A stretch of DNA of 64,000 bases from Eudorina sp. 2006-703-Eu-15 (GCA_003117195.1 BDSI01000040.1:682658-746657), one strand, 5' to 3'; positions 41,288-52,558 are shown, counted from the stretch's first letter. The notes: generated by a model from the letters alone, not told the origin. Program-made: numbers and translations.

Positions 41288-43412
41288 CGGAGCGGAGAGC
41301 TGGCCGTACGACAGGCCAACGGCCCCTTTGTATCGAATTCTGCTCCTTCGGGCAGTGTTTCTTGTCCATTTGATAGTTGTAAATGGAGGAAATGCCTAAG
41401 TGGAGAAAACATTGCGTACATGAGCGTGGCAGGTCAAGTTTCGATTTGGAACATAAAGCTTTATATTACATCAAGTAGGTCCTGGCTTCAATTAGATGGC
41501 TCTGAAGGGGTGGAGCACGCGTGGATACCTGCTGATGCTGGTCTGGTCTTTGTCAGTGAGAAGGATACGCGACATTCAAACCTTGAACCGTCTTAAGGGT
41601 AAATTATGGAAGGATTTTGGCGTAGCCATGCTTTGAATTTTTGTCAGGAGCGCCGATGAAGTGCCATGTCGTGACCCCCGGGACGTTCTGCTGAAATCGA
41701 CCGATAAACCATGGCCTTATACCCTTAAGGGATACACCATGGTCAAGATAGGCCATGTAGATGAGCCGTCGCGGTGCAATATTTTGCCAGCAGCTGCCAT
41801 GCCGATGAACCCGCGCACGGAATTATTCGGCTCCTTGCAAGCCGATTGCCAAACCGTCTAGAGGATATCACAAACTTTGATCTGGCAGACACAGATGAGT
41901 CACCATGGTATAACTTTTTTCCGGCAGCGCCGATGACGTGCATGGTCCCGACCGCGGAGCATATGGAGCTTCAGTGTCTTATCAACCAATGGCCCAGCGC
42001 TCGCATACATCGCGGTAAATGGCCATTTTGTCATATGGGTCGTGACGAAACACCCGTTCCCTTCCCAACCCGCCAAACAGGGGCCGAGAAGGCAGCCAAG
42101 GCCGCAGCAGCAAAAATGGGCCAAGGAGAAGCTGAGACAGCCTCAGCAGCCTTACGTGTCCAGGCCGCGACCAATGTGACGACTATGGCTATGGCACTCA
42201 GGTGTGCAATGTCCTTCCTAGCGGTCTTCCCCAGCCAGCGACTATGCCCCACTGAGGGAAGGAATGCCCCACGGAGGGAAGGTGACGCGACTATGCCCCA
42301 CGGAGGGAAGGAATGCCCCACGGAGGTAAGGTGACGTGGTGCGAGCCACTGGTCGGAATGCCCCACGGAGGGAAGGTGATGCGGTGCGGGCCACTGGTCG
42401 GAATGCCCCACGGAGGGAAGGAATGCCCCACGGAGGGAAGGAATGCCCCACGGAGGGAAGGAATGCCCCACGGAGGGAAGGTGATGCGGTGCGGGCCACT
42501 GGTCGGAATGCCCCACGGAGGGAAGGAATGCCCCACGGAGGGAAGGTGATGCGATGCGGGCCACTGGTCGGAATGCCCCACGGAGGGAAGGTGATGCGAT
42601 GCGGGCCACTGGTCGGAATGCCCCACGGAGGGAAGGTGATGCGATGCGGGCCACTGGTCGGAATGCCCCACGGAGGGAGGGTGATGCGGTGCGGGCCACT
42701 GGTCGGAATGCCCCACGGAGGGAAGGAATGCCCCACGGGGGGAAGGTGATGCGATGCGGGCCACTGGTCGGAATGCCCCACGGAGGGAAGGTGATGCGAT
42801 GCGGGCCACTGGTCGGAATGCCCCACGGAGGGAAGGTGATGCGATGCGGGCCACTGGTCGGAATGCCCCACGGAGGGAGGGTGATGCGGTGCGGGCCACA
42901 GTTCATTTCATTGTTCAATCTAATACGCCAGCGGGTTAAGACTATTTGGGTCGAGGGATGCAGTTGGGGGCAGGGTGCGGGGCCGAAATTTGGCACGGGC
43001 GCGGACAGAGTGACCGCGCGCTGGACGGGCATATCGCGAAGTCCTGGGAAGTCCTGGGCCAAAATGTCCTAAATGATCTATATAAGCCATGTATGGCAGG
43101 CGCTAGTGCCAGTGTGATGCGCTCTGGCGCGCAAGCCTCCATGACTCGGTGCATGGCCACCACCAAGATACCTGGAAGCGTCCCATTCAAAGCCATACGG
43201 CCAGGGATGATTCCTTATATGTCAGAAGTGATTCCAAATGATTCCGGCGGGTGCGCCTTGCTTGTGAGTGGCCAAAGGCGCTATAACGGTCTTTGGTCGC
43301 CATGGTCTGGACGAACTTCCAAAACATAACGAATCAGGCTTTCTGCCCATAACAACTGTGATACAAGACATTTTTTTCTGGCAAAGGGTCAGTGGCCCAG
43401 CTCTCCGCTCTG
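41288..43412. mobile_element. Non-autonomous hAT-type transposon, 2125 bp
   Basis: The left end CGGAGCGGAGAGCTGG and the right end (complement read CAGAGCGGAGAGCTGG) form a 16-bp terminal inverted repeat with one mismatch; CAGAG fits hAT termini. Flanks are an 8-bp target-site duplication, CCACGGAG (41280-41287) and CCGCGGAG (43413-43420), with one substitution. The intact site CCGCGGAG is seen in the other palindrome-ended copies. No transposase is encoded; the interior holds weak open frames and a 45-bp minisatellite. Confidence 0.88.
42240..42897. repeat. 45-bp minisatellite within the hAT element
   Basis: Built from a 20-bp block GGAATGCCCCACGGAGGGAA and a 25-bp block GGTGATGCGATGCGGGCC+ACTGGTC. 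Full 45-bp units and runs of the 20-bp block alone alternate over about 660 bp. Because 45 is a multiple of 3, several frames stay open on both strands and give repetitive hypothetical peptides that I do not regard as genes. Confidence 0.92.
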
Positions 43413-44186
43413 CCGCGGAGCTTTACGTTTGTGCATACAATTTTTTTAGCTGAACCAAAGATACCTTGAAAAAGAGGACAATTATATCATTACATGGCAA
43501 ACCATGCGAATTAGTTAAGCGAATAATGAACGTTTTGCCGTTACCTTACGCACGGCGCAGACACAGACAGGGGTAATCCTAGGGGGCGGGGCCCCCCGAA
43601 CGCGCTTCGCGCTGGGGCCCCGCCCAAAAACGGTGGGGGAAGGGGGGCCGCTATCCCCGGGGCCCCCACCCTGTGCACAGTGGAACAACGTTTGCCGGAA
43701 TAATGTAAACATGCTGATCTGCAGGCGCGTTACTATGCAACATCAACCCACATATATAAGCTTGAGGCGTAGAGATGCACCCTGCATCCGTAGTCGCCGC
43801 TTGACACTTTATACGCATACTAACCGCTTCACTGCGAAAACGAGGTCCGCTCTCTGCGTGTTAACTTGCGAGGCGTAAAGGCACACACGGACAAAAGCAT
43901 AAGCAAATCACCTCATATGCATGCTAACTGCCTTTCTGCGAACATGAGGGGGTGGTTGGGAAGAGGGCTGTGGGGGGAAGGGGGGTCGCCAGCCCCGCCC
44001 CCCCCACACACGTGCGCACCATGAATCTGAAATTGACGCTCGTCTTTCCCATTACACACGGCAGACGCCTTGCTGCGAAGGGGAGGGTGCGAAACGGTGT
44101 ACCAGCGGAAGGGAGAGTAGCGAAACAACATATTACTACAACAATCGCGTCAAGACAAATACACAGGCAAGGCGGAACAGCATGTT

Positions 44187-44275
44187 GACAACTACTCTGT
44201 TGCTTTTGGTTTCAGAAGTTCTGGTATATAACGTTGATCCCTGTTCGGGTTCCGCTGTAACGTTCATTCATTCAT
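44187..44275 (+). mobile_element. LINE-B 3' end fragment with (CATT)n tail
   Basis: Contains TATATAACGTTGATCCCTG, GGGTTCCGCTGTAACGTTC and ATTCATTCA, the standard LINE-B terminus. The downstream flank is shared with 22561-22705. Confidence 0.65.
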
Positions 44276-44433
44276 CAACACCAAAACCTTCATCACCGGA
44301 AACCTCATTGATGACTTACTTGGACTGTTCACACGGCCTCATCGGCATCACGGGTGGTCGCGTTACAACTGCATTTGCCCTTCAGGCCGCACTTTCACAA
44401 ACCCGTGACCGCGCCAGCCTATACTTGTCCGTC

Positions 44434-44929
44434 GCACCCCCCCCCGCGGACTCCCGAAGACGGTAGTGTCCCTCCCTGGAGTCCGCAACGGAATCGGCCC
44501 ACGCCGCACGCATTCATGCGGACATGCTACCAAACAATCCAGTTACAATCCTCTAATATGTGCCGCGCAACGTAGCCGAAGAAACTGAAGTCGGCCCCGA
44601 CCGTGCGACATTGTGCCCACGCGCAGCCGGCTTGCTAAATCTCAGGAGAACTTACATAACTTTATCTTTACGCATTGTAAAGGAACTTATTTTTAGACCG
44701 ATGCAGCCTACGATAAGGACGTGGTGAGCCTTTTGTGACAATGCGCGACAGGAAACCCGGGCGAGGTGAGGATACATCGCGAGGTTTAATACTTTTGAGC
44801 GGCACATATTAGAGAATTGTAAATGAATTGTCTGGTAGCATGTCCGCATGAATGCGTGCGGCGTGGGCCGATTCCGTTGAGGACTCCAGGGAGGAATGCT
44901 ACCGTCTTCGGGAGTCCGCGCGGGGGTGC
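44434..44929. mobile_element. Foldback MITE with ~130-bp inverted repeats, MULE-like, copy 1
   Basis: Starts GCACCCCCCCCCGCGGACTC and ends with its complement. The long inverted arms (44434-44575 against 44800-44929) include GGCCCACGCCGCACGCATTC and CATGCGGACATGCTACCA. The flanking 9-mers TTGTCCGTC (44425-44433) and TTGTCCAAC (44930-44938) match at 7 of 9 positions. A 9-bp target-site duplication with long terminal inverted repeats is the Mutator-like pattern. Confidence 0.8.
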
Positions 44930-44938
44930 TTGTCCAAC

Positions 44939-45243
44939 CGACTCCAGGAAACCACCACCCTAATATGCTTCCTGTAATTTAAAATATCACCCAAACTTTA
45001 CAAACGTATCTTTCAGCGACCACTCTTGCCTTCCTCGAAATACTCGGCAAGCCGTTGCAGCCGTTGTACGGTAGCCACGCTGCCCCAGTATAAGCCTTGG
45101 TTTGCTTCACAAACCCGGGTGTTGCAGTAATTGCTGGATTAGACCTTTTTATCTGCACTATCCGTAGGTGCTATGCCTAATGTGCACGCTGATGGACATC
45201 TGATTGCCGCTTACACTTGCAATAATTAAGAACACGGCAGTAA
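44939..45243. other. 5' flank of UNC-50
   Basis: About 300 bp between the MITE and the UNC-50 start. No confident promoter element was identified. Confidence 0.5.
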
Positions 45244-47057
45244 ATGCAGTTACCGACTTCTTCCCACGCAAATAGTGCACGTCGGGCGCAGGCGCGGGGC
45301 TATCTTTCAACTTATTTGCGACGTTTTTTGAAGCCTCGACAATGGGACCTTGAGTAGGTTGGATTGGATGTCTTGTAGCGTCGGGATATTCATAACGTTG
45401 TCTTGGCCCCGTCGGCCCGGGGTCGACTTGGATGCAGGTACACCTTCTGGCTCATGTTGCAGTTGTGCATATCTCCCAAGACAGCGTGAGCGGGCATTTT
45501 GAACCTTTGGAGCTGTGCGGGATCTGACCATTTATTTAATAAGTGTTCCTCCCCATTTGTTGACAGCTATCGACACACTGCTTATCATAAGCAGACGAAA
45601 AACCAATGGGCACGAGATGATCCAGCTTTCATCGTCGTATGCTGCGCACTGGTGGCGGTAGCAAGCCTGGCGTACTGCGTTACGTAAGTGAGAGCAGACG
45701 CACGACGGGTAGTTGCGTCTAAGCCCGGAGAACGACCGTGGCCGTATATCTGCAGGTTTGGCAACTCCGTATGGGACGCGGTTCTCATCGTGCTGTCCGC
45801 AGTATTGGTGGACTTTCTTATGCTGGGAGTTTCGATGGCGACAGCTTGCTGGTGCGCTGCTGCGGGCTGCACTCCATTGCAGTGCGCTTTTGCACCGTCA
45901 ACGCTGGCGATGTTCGTGCCAGCGCTAAAGGACTGTCAACCATCGTTCTCTGCCGATGCAGGTTGATAACCAACCGGTTTCTGCGGAAACGCAACCTGCA
46001 CCACCACCAAGTCGAGCAGCACGTCGAGTGGTAGGAGGGTGGCCCTTTGGGTCATTGCCGCTTGCAGTCTGATAGACCTCTTACATGGACCTTCATGTGC
46101 AGGTTGTACGCTTTCGACGTCCATTGCAATTCCTACTTCCCTTTTTTCCTGGTTTTGTACGGTGAGCCAACACAGAATTATGCTGCAAAATCCCAGTCGC
46201 ATTATTTGTACTGCCCTTACTGACAGGTTCGCGTTGTGGTGCTGCATGCAGTCCTGCAGTTCGTGCTGAGCCCGCTGCTGCTATGGCAAAGCTCTTTATC
46301 GGCAGCTTTGTCGAATGCATTGTACGTGGTCGGTCTTGGCCTGTACAACTACATGAACTTCCTAGGGTACAGCTCACTGCCTTTCCTTGAACGGACTGAG
46401 GTAAGCAAAAGCAGAAGCTACAGCGGGAGGCGATTCATGTCACCCAATAGGCGACAGACACAAGCCTCGCTTCTGTCACAATTCGATGTTCTAGTAGTAG
46501 TAGTAGTACCGTTACAGTGTGGATAGGCTTCCGGGCCGTGTCTAAGGGTTTATGTCGCGGTTTTATATGATGCTATAGGACACCTTCAACCATCATCACA
46601 CCAAACCTACGCCATACGAACCGAGGGTCCAAGGCGGTTGATCCTGCCAACTAAGGATCCCACCTCATCCATTCACCCGCACATCCGTAGAGACAGCGGG
46701 TTCAGCAATCGCGACCGATCTAGCGTGCAAATCTCAATCCATCAACTGTGATCTCAACTCCACATCTCAGCAGCTAGCCATAATCTCATGCCCCCGAACA
46801 ATGTCGGGGGTCACCCTGGGACTCGAACCCAGGACCTTCAACCGCCTTAACCGCGGTAGTGTCACCTGACCTGACCTGAATTCGATGTTCTGGGACTGAA
46901 GTCCCAGTGCGGGCCTTGCTTTGATGTAACATTCTGCTTGTGTGTCACTGTTGTGTAGGTCTTCTTGTGGCCCATCGGAGTCATACTTCTCCTGCTGCCC
47001 TTCGCAGTTCTGTCAGGATTCAACCCATCCAAGTTCACCTTGGGAATATACTTTTAA
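45244..47057 (+). CDS. UNC50: UNC-50 family Golgi/ER membrane protein, complete, 8 exons
   Basis: Multi-pass Golgi/ER membrane protein; UNC-50 in worm and its homologues support receptor assembly and Golgi trafficking. Exons: 45244-45353, 45438-45485, 45567-45683, 45756-45851, 45962-46030, 46103-46161, 46252-46400 and 46959-47057. Phases join exactly to 248 residues, close to the family's ~260. Family blocks in order: YLRRFLKPRQWDLEYTFWLM, LCISPKTAYRHTAYHKQTKN, QWARDDPAF, the first membrane helices, VEQHVEWLYAFDVHCNSYFP, LQFVLSPLLL, GLYNYMNFLGYSSLPFLERT, and FLWPIGVI...LSGFNPSKF. The start at 45244 is the first in-frame ATG joined to the conserved YLRR segment. All introns are GT-AG; the first uses GTAGGT. 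Intron 7 carries a SINE. Confidence 0.95.
46493..46878 (-). mobile_element. tRNA-derived SINE in UNC-50 intron 7
   Basis: A 386-bp insertion flanked by the exact 13-bp target-site duplication AATTCGATGTTCT (46480-46492 and 46879-46891). Read on the minus strand: CAGGTCAGGTCAGGTGACAC, a D-arm-like CGCGGTTAAGGCGG, then a perfect tRNA T-arm with B box (CCTGGGTTCGAGTCCCAGG), followed by GTGACCCCCGACATTGTTCG, an unrelated body, and a (TAC)n tail at the duplication. The head resembles a Leu/Ser-type tRNA with the anticodon arm missing. A second copy lies at 48927-49400. Confidence 0.88.
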
Positions 47058-47539
47058 TGAAACTATGAGTGCAATCAGGCACAACTTCCATAGGCGGTGA
47101 GGTTCTTCGAGGGCGACGCATCTGGCATATACTAGGGCTGGCTCAGCTAAACTTTTGGATCAGATGGGTCGACCATGTACTGTGCATGAGCACAAATACT
47201 AGGGGTTTTCAAATCAGGCCGGGTCGTGGCTTCCATAAGCTTGGAGGGAAATGCATGGGGGCATTTCTCTGAGTCCTGCGGAGCACCAAGTGCATCGGAA
47301 TGGAGATGTGAACTGATGACGTTCGTGCCATTTCATGGCGCACAGGTTGTTTCCCTCAGGGCTGAGGACAGGGTGTCCCATCCTCGATCTATCAGGTTCA
47401 CCTACCCGCGGCCCAATTCGGGGACCTGGCCTACCCTCAATTGCTGCAGGGGGGTCGGCGTTTTCCCTAGCCCATTTTGGAAGGGGCCTCAATATTCGTA
47501 GGGTGAGGGTGGCTCCACTAGCGGTCGCTGGGCACTGTC
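47058..47539. other. Intergenic region between UNC-50 and LINE-B sequence
   Basis: No gene seen. Part of it (from about 47208) may belong to the LINE-B element downstream. Confidence 0.4.
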
Positions 47540-48281
47540 ATGAGCCAGGCATGGGTTTTCCAAGACCTCGAGAGTGTCAGGCCCCAATGAGGGTTAGGCA
47601 CGGAGCCCTGTTTGTCCGCTGCGCTTGCCGCGCAAGTGAGACATACAGCCATTGCTGACATTGCTGATAGTATCAGTGCTGAATGCCAGGCATCACCGCG
47701 CCGGTCAGGGACAGTGACTGGTCCCTCCTCTTATCCTGTCACGTTACATGACCCTTGGCTGTCTCTATCGCTCGGAAGCAAGGAAATGCGCTCACGCTTT
47801 GGTTTTGGAGAGAAAGAGAACAACGTCAAGCTTCACTTGTGTTGCCATACAAATAGCAGCCCAAACAACCTTACGGTCGCCTGCCGTACAACCACCAGTA
47901 TATCATAACCAACCAACCAACCTGCTCGGGAACCGCAACGGGACAACCACCAACGGTGCCTGACAAGAGGGTGCGGCGCTGGGTGCTCCAGGGTTGGTGG
48001 TAGCTGGTTAATGGGGTGCCTGTATGGCCGACCTCCCCCGTTCTTGGCTTTATCCATTTCTGGGGATCCCGCCCGTTGCTGTGCCTATCCCTTTGGTAGT
48101 GTTGCCCCGCTATGCGCGTCTGCCCGCATAGGTGGCTGTCTGGGTGGGGTTATGGCCTTCTGTATTTTCGTTCGCGGCGTTGAGGTGTACCTTGCCGTGT
48201 CGTTGGGGCCTGCTGGGGCTTGCCCTGGTCTACACCTTTGATCCCTTTTCGGGGTCCGCTGTAACGTTCATTCATTCAGGT
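47540..48281 (+). mobile_element. LINE-B 3' region with (CATT)n tail
   Basis: Runs from ATGGGTTTTCCAAGACCTCG through GTTCTTGGCTTTATCCATTT and TGCCTATCCCTTTGGTAG to GGGTCCGCTGTAACGTTCAT and the tetranucleotide tail. It matches, in opposite orientation, 36871-37560 and 14697-14910. Relative to the 37-kb copy about 390 bp is additional after CTCGAGAG. No intact ORF. Confidence 0.65.
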
Positions 48282-48512
48282 TGTTTATCATCGCGGAAAT
48301 GCACTAATGCGGTGCCAATTGTTGTCAGGTGGATGGCTGATGTTTCGTATCCTGGATCCGGTTGCCCAGGACCGCAATGTGTCTAGTGTGCATTCATTCA
48401 GGTTGTTTATCATCGCGGAAATGCACTAATGCGGTGCCAATTGTTGTCAGGTGGATGGCTGATGTTTCGTATCCTGGATCCGGTTGCCCAGGACCGCAAT
48501 GTGTCTAGTGTG
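48269..48512. repeat. 122-bp tandem duplication starting at the LINE-B tail
   Basis: Two identical units, 48269-48390 and 48391-48512, each beginning CATTCATTCAGGTTGTTTAT and ending TGTGTCTAGTGTG. Confidence 0.92.
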
Positions 48513-48926
48513 TTCTAGGGATCACATTCGCATTCCGCTGTTGTGTCATGCTTCTGCAGCGGCGTGAGCGATGCGAACAGAGGAATTACCTGGAATTACT
48601 GATCAATCATTAACTCGCCTATCCTCAAAATGTCCGCTGCATTATGTTTGTCGACTGCTAGGAGTATCATTGACATTTCGCGATGATTGCATGCTTTGTC
48701 GAGGGCGCGAGCCATCCGGACAAGCAAGTTAGTGATCTCATATGAGCCGAAAATCCCTTTCGCTGCCTTTGTCCACTGCAACGCTGTCAGGCGCTGTCAT
48801 GCCAAGGTTCCGCACGGGCGTGAGCAATTCGGACAGGGAACAAACGGTCCCAAACGAACATGGAATCCTAAACGATGTCCTGGAGATGTGCTACAACGAA
48901 ATAGGCGTTCTGGTCCGGCTGATACA
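48513..48926. other. Unassigned sequence
   Basis: No supported feature. Confidence 0.4.
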
Positions 48927-49400
48927 CATGTCAGGTCAGGTCAGGTGAACACTACCGTCAGGTCAGGTGACACTACCGCAAGGTCAGGTGACACTACCGT
49001 CAGGTCAGATGACACTGCGTCAGGTGACACTCCGACACTACCATCAGGTGACAATACCGTCAGGTCAGGTGACCTCTACCGCGATTAGGCGGTTTAAGGT
49101 CCTGCGTGGTTTGCCCCCGACATTGTTCGGGGGCATGAGATTATGGCTAGCTGCTTAGATGTGGAGTTGAGATCACAGATGATGGATTGAGATTCGCACA
49201 CAAGATTGGTGGCGATTGCTGAACCCTCTGTCTCTACGGATGCGCGGGTGAATGGATGAGGTGGGATCCTTAATTGACAGGATCAACCGCCTTGGACCCT
49301 CGGGTCGTATCTCGTATGGCGTAGGTTCGGTGTGATGGTGGTTGAAGCTGTCCGGTTGAAGGTGTCCGATAGCATCAAATAAAACTTGCCCACCAAAAAA
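48927..49400 (+). mobile_element. tRNA-derived SINE, second, older copy with an expanded head
   Basis: Matches the UNC-50 intron SINE over GACATTGTTCGGGGGCATGA, CTACGGATG, CGGGTGAATGGATGAGGTGG and GGTGTGATGGTGG. The head motif CAGGTCAGGTGACACTACCG is repeated about seven times over 48927-49075. The T-arm is degraded to GGTCCTGCGTGGTTTGCC, so the B box is broken. The 3' part diverges after GATAGCATCAAATAAAAC. Confidence 0.8.
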
Positions 49401-49801
49401 GTGAAGAGCAGAGTTTGGACTGTTTACTTTGTTATAACTTGTAATATGCACCGTACGGTGTATTTGTCTGCGTATTGTTACAAAACTATGCAATGCATGG
49501 ATTAGTTCATACGGAAAGGATAGGAAGTGGTCGCTGCCTGTATGCCTGATGATACGAAGGCAAGCGTTGCAAAGATCGAATGCAAAGCATGAATTGTGCG
49601 ACCCTCAGTGTCACTAGATTGAAGACATATCAGAGTCATGAATGCGAAGTACGTGGACCCGTCAGGAAAGGGCCTTCAGCATGGGTTAAGCTGGTTCGGT
49701 CACGACCCGCGCGAAAGCCGAATGATACGGATAGTGGAAATGCAGCTGAGCTGTGTTTCGAATTGATGGGCACGGTGACTTTTGTAATAAAGAATATCAG
49801 G
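49401..49801. other. Unassigned sequence
   Basis: No supported feature. Confidence 0.4.
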
Positions 49802-50798
49802 GACAAGTAGGGGTCGGCTTCCTCGAAGCCGGAAAAGGGTGGGGCCCCCTATAATCCGTACAGGCCGCTTGCTTTAGAAAGAAAACTCTATTACCGCGCA
49901 ACAGTGTGAGAGTGAAAGGTTGCCATTGGGGGTGTCGTTGATGTTGAAGGGGGATCGGCGTGCATAGATTCACCCAAGCCCAAACACGTCGGCAGCCCCG
50001 AAACCATCCTGCAGTACGCGCCGCCGGCGACGGCGGTCATCGTATCGGCACTATGGTAACGATAATGCCATAGTGCACTACCACATCCGTCTGTCAAGCA
50101 GATGATCACAAAGCAAGCTTGAAGCATCCTTGTTTTGCCGTGAAACTGTAGTTGTTTGGTCCGTCGGCAGGCATGCAACCCTTCAGTTGCACGCCCGCAG
50201 CAGACGTGAACCTCTAAAGTTTGCTATCAATAGTTACATAGCAAATGTAAGGCAAAAACAGGGTGCGAAAAAGCCGCGGTGAGACCCGGACTTTGGGCCA
50301 TCGGAACTGGAGAACTCGTTGGCACTCGGTACGCTATCCCTTTGCATCTTGAAACTTTGATTCAATACATACTGTTGATTTGTATTCATCTGGCAAGACA
50401 GAAAGGCAAATCTTGATGTTGGTGGTATCTTGATGTTCAAACATCAGAACACTATCGAAGTTTAATTTAGCACGCGCCGCCCATTCCTAATCCAAGTATT
50501 CATCACGCGGCACCTGTTGCAACAAACATGAGCGCGAGAGGCGTCGGGTGGATGTTGACTCGGGTCCATGGAGACCGCGGAGCTTTACTTTGACCGTTTG
50601 TGCGCAAAAATTTTTTTTCAACCAAACCAAAGTTACCTTGCAATAGAGGACAATTAATATGACAAACATTGCGAATTAGTTTAGCGGATAATGAACGTTT
50701 TGCCGTTACCCACGCACGGCGCACGCACACACGGACAGGGGCAATCCTACGGGGCGGGGCCCCCCGAACGCGCTTCGCGCTGGGGCCCCGCCCAAAAA
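49802..50798 (-). mobile_element. Palindrome-ended element, copy F
   Basis: A complete copy, from GACAAGTAGGGGTCGGCTTC to GGGGCCCCGCCCAAAAA. Flanks are TATCAG on the left and CAACTTCTTC on the right; no target-site duplication is visible. Its simple-repeat segment is reduced to GGCGCACGCACACACGGACA. Confidence 0.85.
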
Positions 50799-52558
50799 CA
50801 ACTTCTTCTGACGATAGACGCAATGCACTTGGTGACATCCTGGAGGAATGCATAGGTACTGCAAGGTACGACACTGGTGGCACCGTCACAACTTATCGGC
50901 AGCATGCGTCCGGGTTGGGGCTCGGTCTCCACCACTGATGCTAATATTTCATATTGTTGATGCCCTTATGCCAGGGCATACTACCCCGCCCGCCAGCCTA
51001 GTGTTGGTGGTTACAATGGCCGGTTTGCAACAAGGGTCCGGCCTCGAACAAACTGCTTACGGGTGTTCCCTCGCAGATCGTTTGAAGGCTGTGATAATTC
51101 CGTCTGCGCCTGTCTGGCGTATCGTCTGGTGTACCGGCGTCCACACACCGTCACGGCTCACGGGGCGCGGTGTGCACGGCGTCGCTCAACGCTATCATCG
51201 TCGGTGCTGCACTGGAAACCCTCGGCATCGCCAACTCCTTCACCCCACGGCCAACTCTACTCGTCCCGGCTTTCACGCCACCCGCTTCCAGCGGCGTCTT
51301 TGGGCCCTGCTGGTTACGCGCCTGCCTGCCTGTCCCGCTGCCAGCCCTGACTGTTGCCTGCTGAGCAGTGCTGCTATATTAAATAAAAAGAATATTTACG
51401 GGCAAAAAACCCGGAAATTTTCTATTTCCCGGACCCCCAAGAAACCTGCGAAATCTCATTTATTTGACGCCGTGGAGAGCCGAAAATCTGCCCTGCCAAC
51501 TATTTTCCAGACTACCAAAAAGGGCTGGAAAACTGCAGGCGCAGGGGCATTTCCTGCATCGTACACCTGTCTACCGCCAAAACACACTCTAATGCCGTGT
51601 CCCCAACTCCTGGTTACCCTCCCATATGCATCCGCGACGCCAGGAAAGCGCGCTTCAGGCCTCCAAGACTGAGAATCCCTGTCGTAGCCGTGGTAGCAAT
51701 GGCCCTGCTGTCGAGACACGCAGAAATATATCCCGACCTGCCTCGGACGTTTTTATTTCCTGGCACCTAGGAAGGCCCCCCAATTCTGCCCTGCCAAAGG
51801 TTTTTTGGCTACTGGCGACAGGCCGGAAACCTGCGGAATTCTATTTCCCCGTTTTGGAAGATAGCAACACTGCTGCTGAGCTCTCGCCTGCCTCGCCGAG
51901 TCCCCTGCCTGCCTGTCTTCCTACATTCCCCACCTTCTTCCGGCCCCGCCCCAACCCCGACCCCACACGCCTTAAACGCTGCCCGCCACACCAACCGCAC
52001 CCCCTGTCTACACTGTGCGTGACTGCCCATTCTGATATTCCCGCGCGCCGCATGCATGTGCACGCTTAGGCATCCTACGGAGTGGGGAGCTCTCAAATAG
52101 TCCGCACGTCGATTGCATGTACAACATCATTTGCGTCGCGAAGCCGCGTCCTGATTTGCGGCAATATCCTCCCGCACCGTTGCCATGCCGTTGCTCGTAC
52201 TCGCATCACACTCGTCGGCAATATTTGTTCTTCCGTGCCCTTTCCTTCACATTACTTTACTTCAATTTACCAATCTACTAACTTACTTTAGTGCACGTGT
52301 GTCCTTGCTTTGCCACCCGTTACGCATGTCACCTTCGCTGAACCCTGCCGACTACTAACGCTGTGCTGCAACGCCTGGCTTCCCGTGTTCTTGTCTTCAG
52401 GTCAGTACGATCGCATCCTTTGCACGGGCTGGGCCGGTTGTGCTGGGCACGATGTTTTGCTTGCGGCATTGCACGCACTGTGGTCGCACCCAACCCTCAC
52501 TTTGTTGCATTAGGATAGTTTACATAGATTAATTCCACTAGTCTCTTGATTAACACTA
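50799..52558. other. Unassigned sequence with internal short repeats
   Basis: No gene recognised. Around 51395-51850 the motifs GGAAAT/ATTTCC, GAAACCTGCG and CTGCCCTGCCAA recur, suggesting an old internally repetitive element. Confidence 0.4.

Larger units (their letters stand above)
40525..43630 (-). mobile_element. Palindrome-ended element, copy E, with a nested hAT insertion
   Basis: Begins GACAAGTAGGGGTCGGCTTC and ends GCCCAAAAA with the intact hairpin. It is interrupted at 41288-43412 by a non-autonomous hAT element; without it the copy is about 970 bp, close to copies A, C and F. Confidence 0.85.
40150..44110. repeat. Degenerate tandem repeat with GGGGCCCC blocks, interrupted by element E
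   Basis: Units at about 40150-40400, 40400-40524, 43631-43910 and 43910-44110 share a recurring order: GCCTTGCTGCG, a G-rich purine run, CCGGGGCCCCCACC, then ACGTTTGCCGGAA.AATGTAAACATGCTGATCTGCAGGC (present in the first and third units). Element E (40525-43630) is inserted directly after GCCTTGCTGCGA in the second unit. Confidence 0.6.

Noticed and set aside
42240..42897. Regular repeats resembling a CRISPR array
   Set aside because: Both blocks are repeated with no unique spacers, and the context is a eukaryotic transposon.
42031..43062. 343-residue minus-strand ORF and similar ORFs on both strands over the minisatellite
   Set aside because: The 45-bp unit is a multiple of three and lacks stops in several frames, so the length is an artefact of the repeat.
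46800..46870. A genuine tRNA gene in the UNC-50 intron
   Set aside because: The T-arm is perfect but the anticodon arm is missing, and the sequence is embedded in a repeated element with a target-site duplication, so it is a SINE head.
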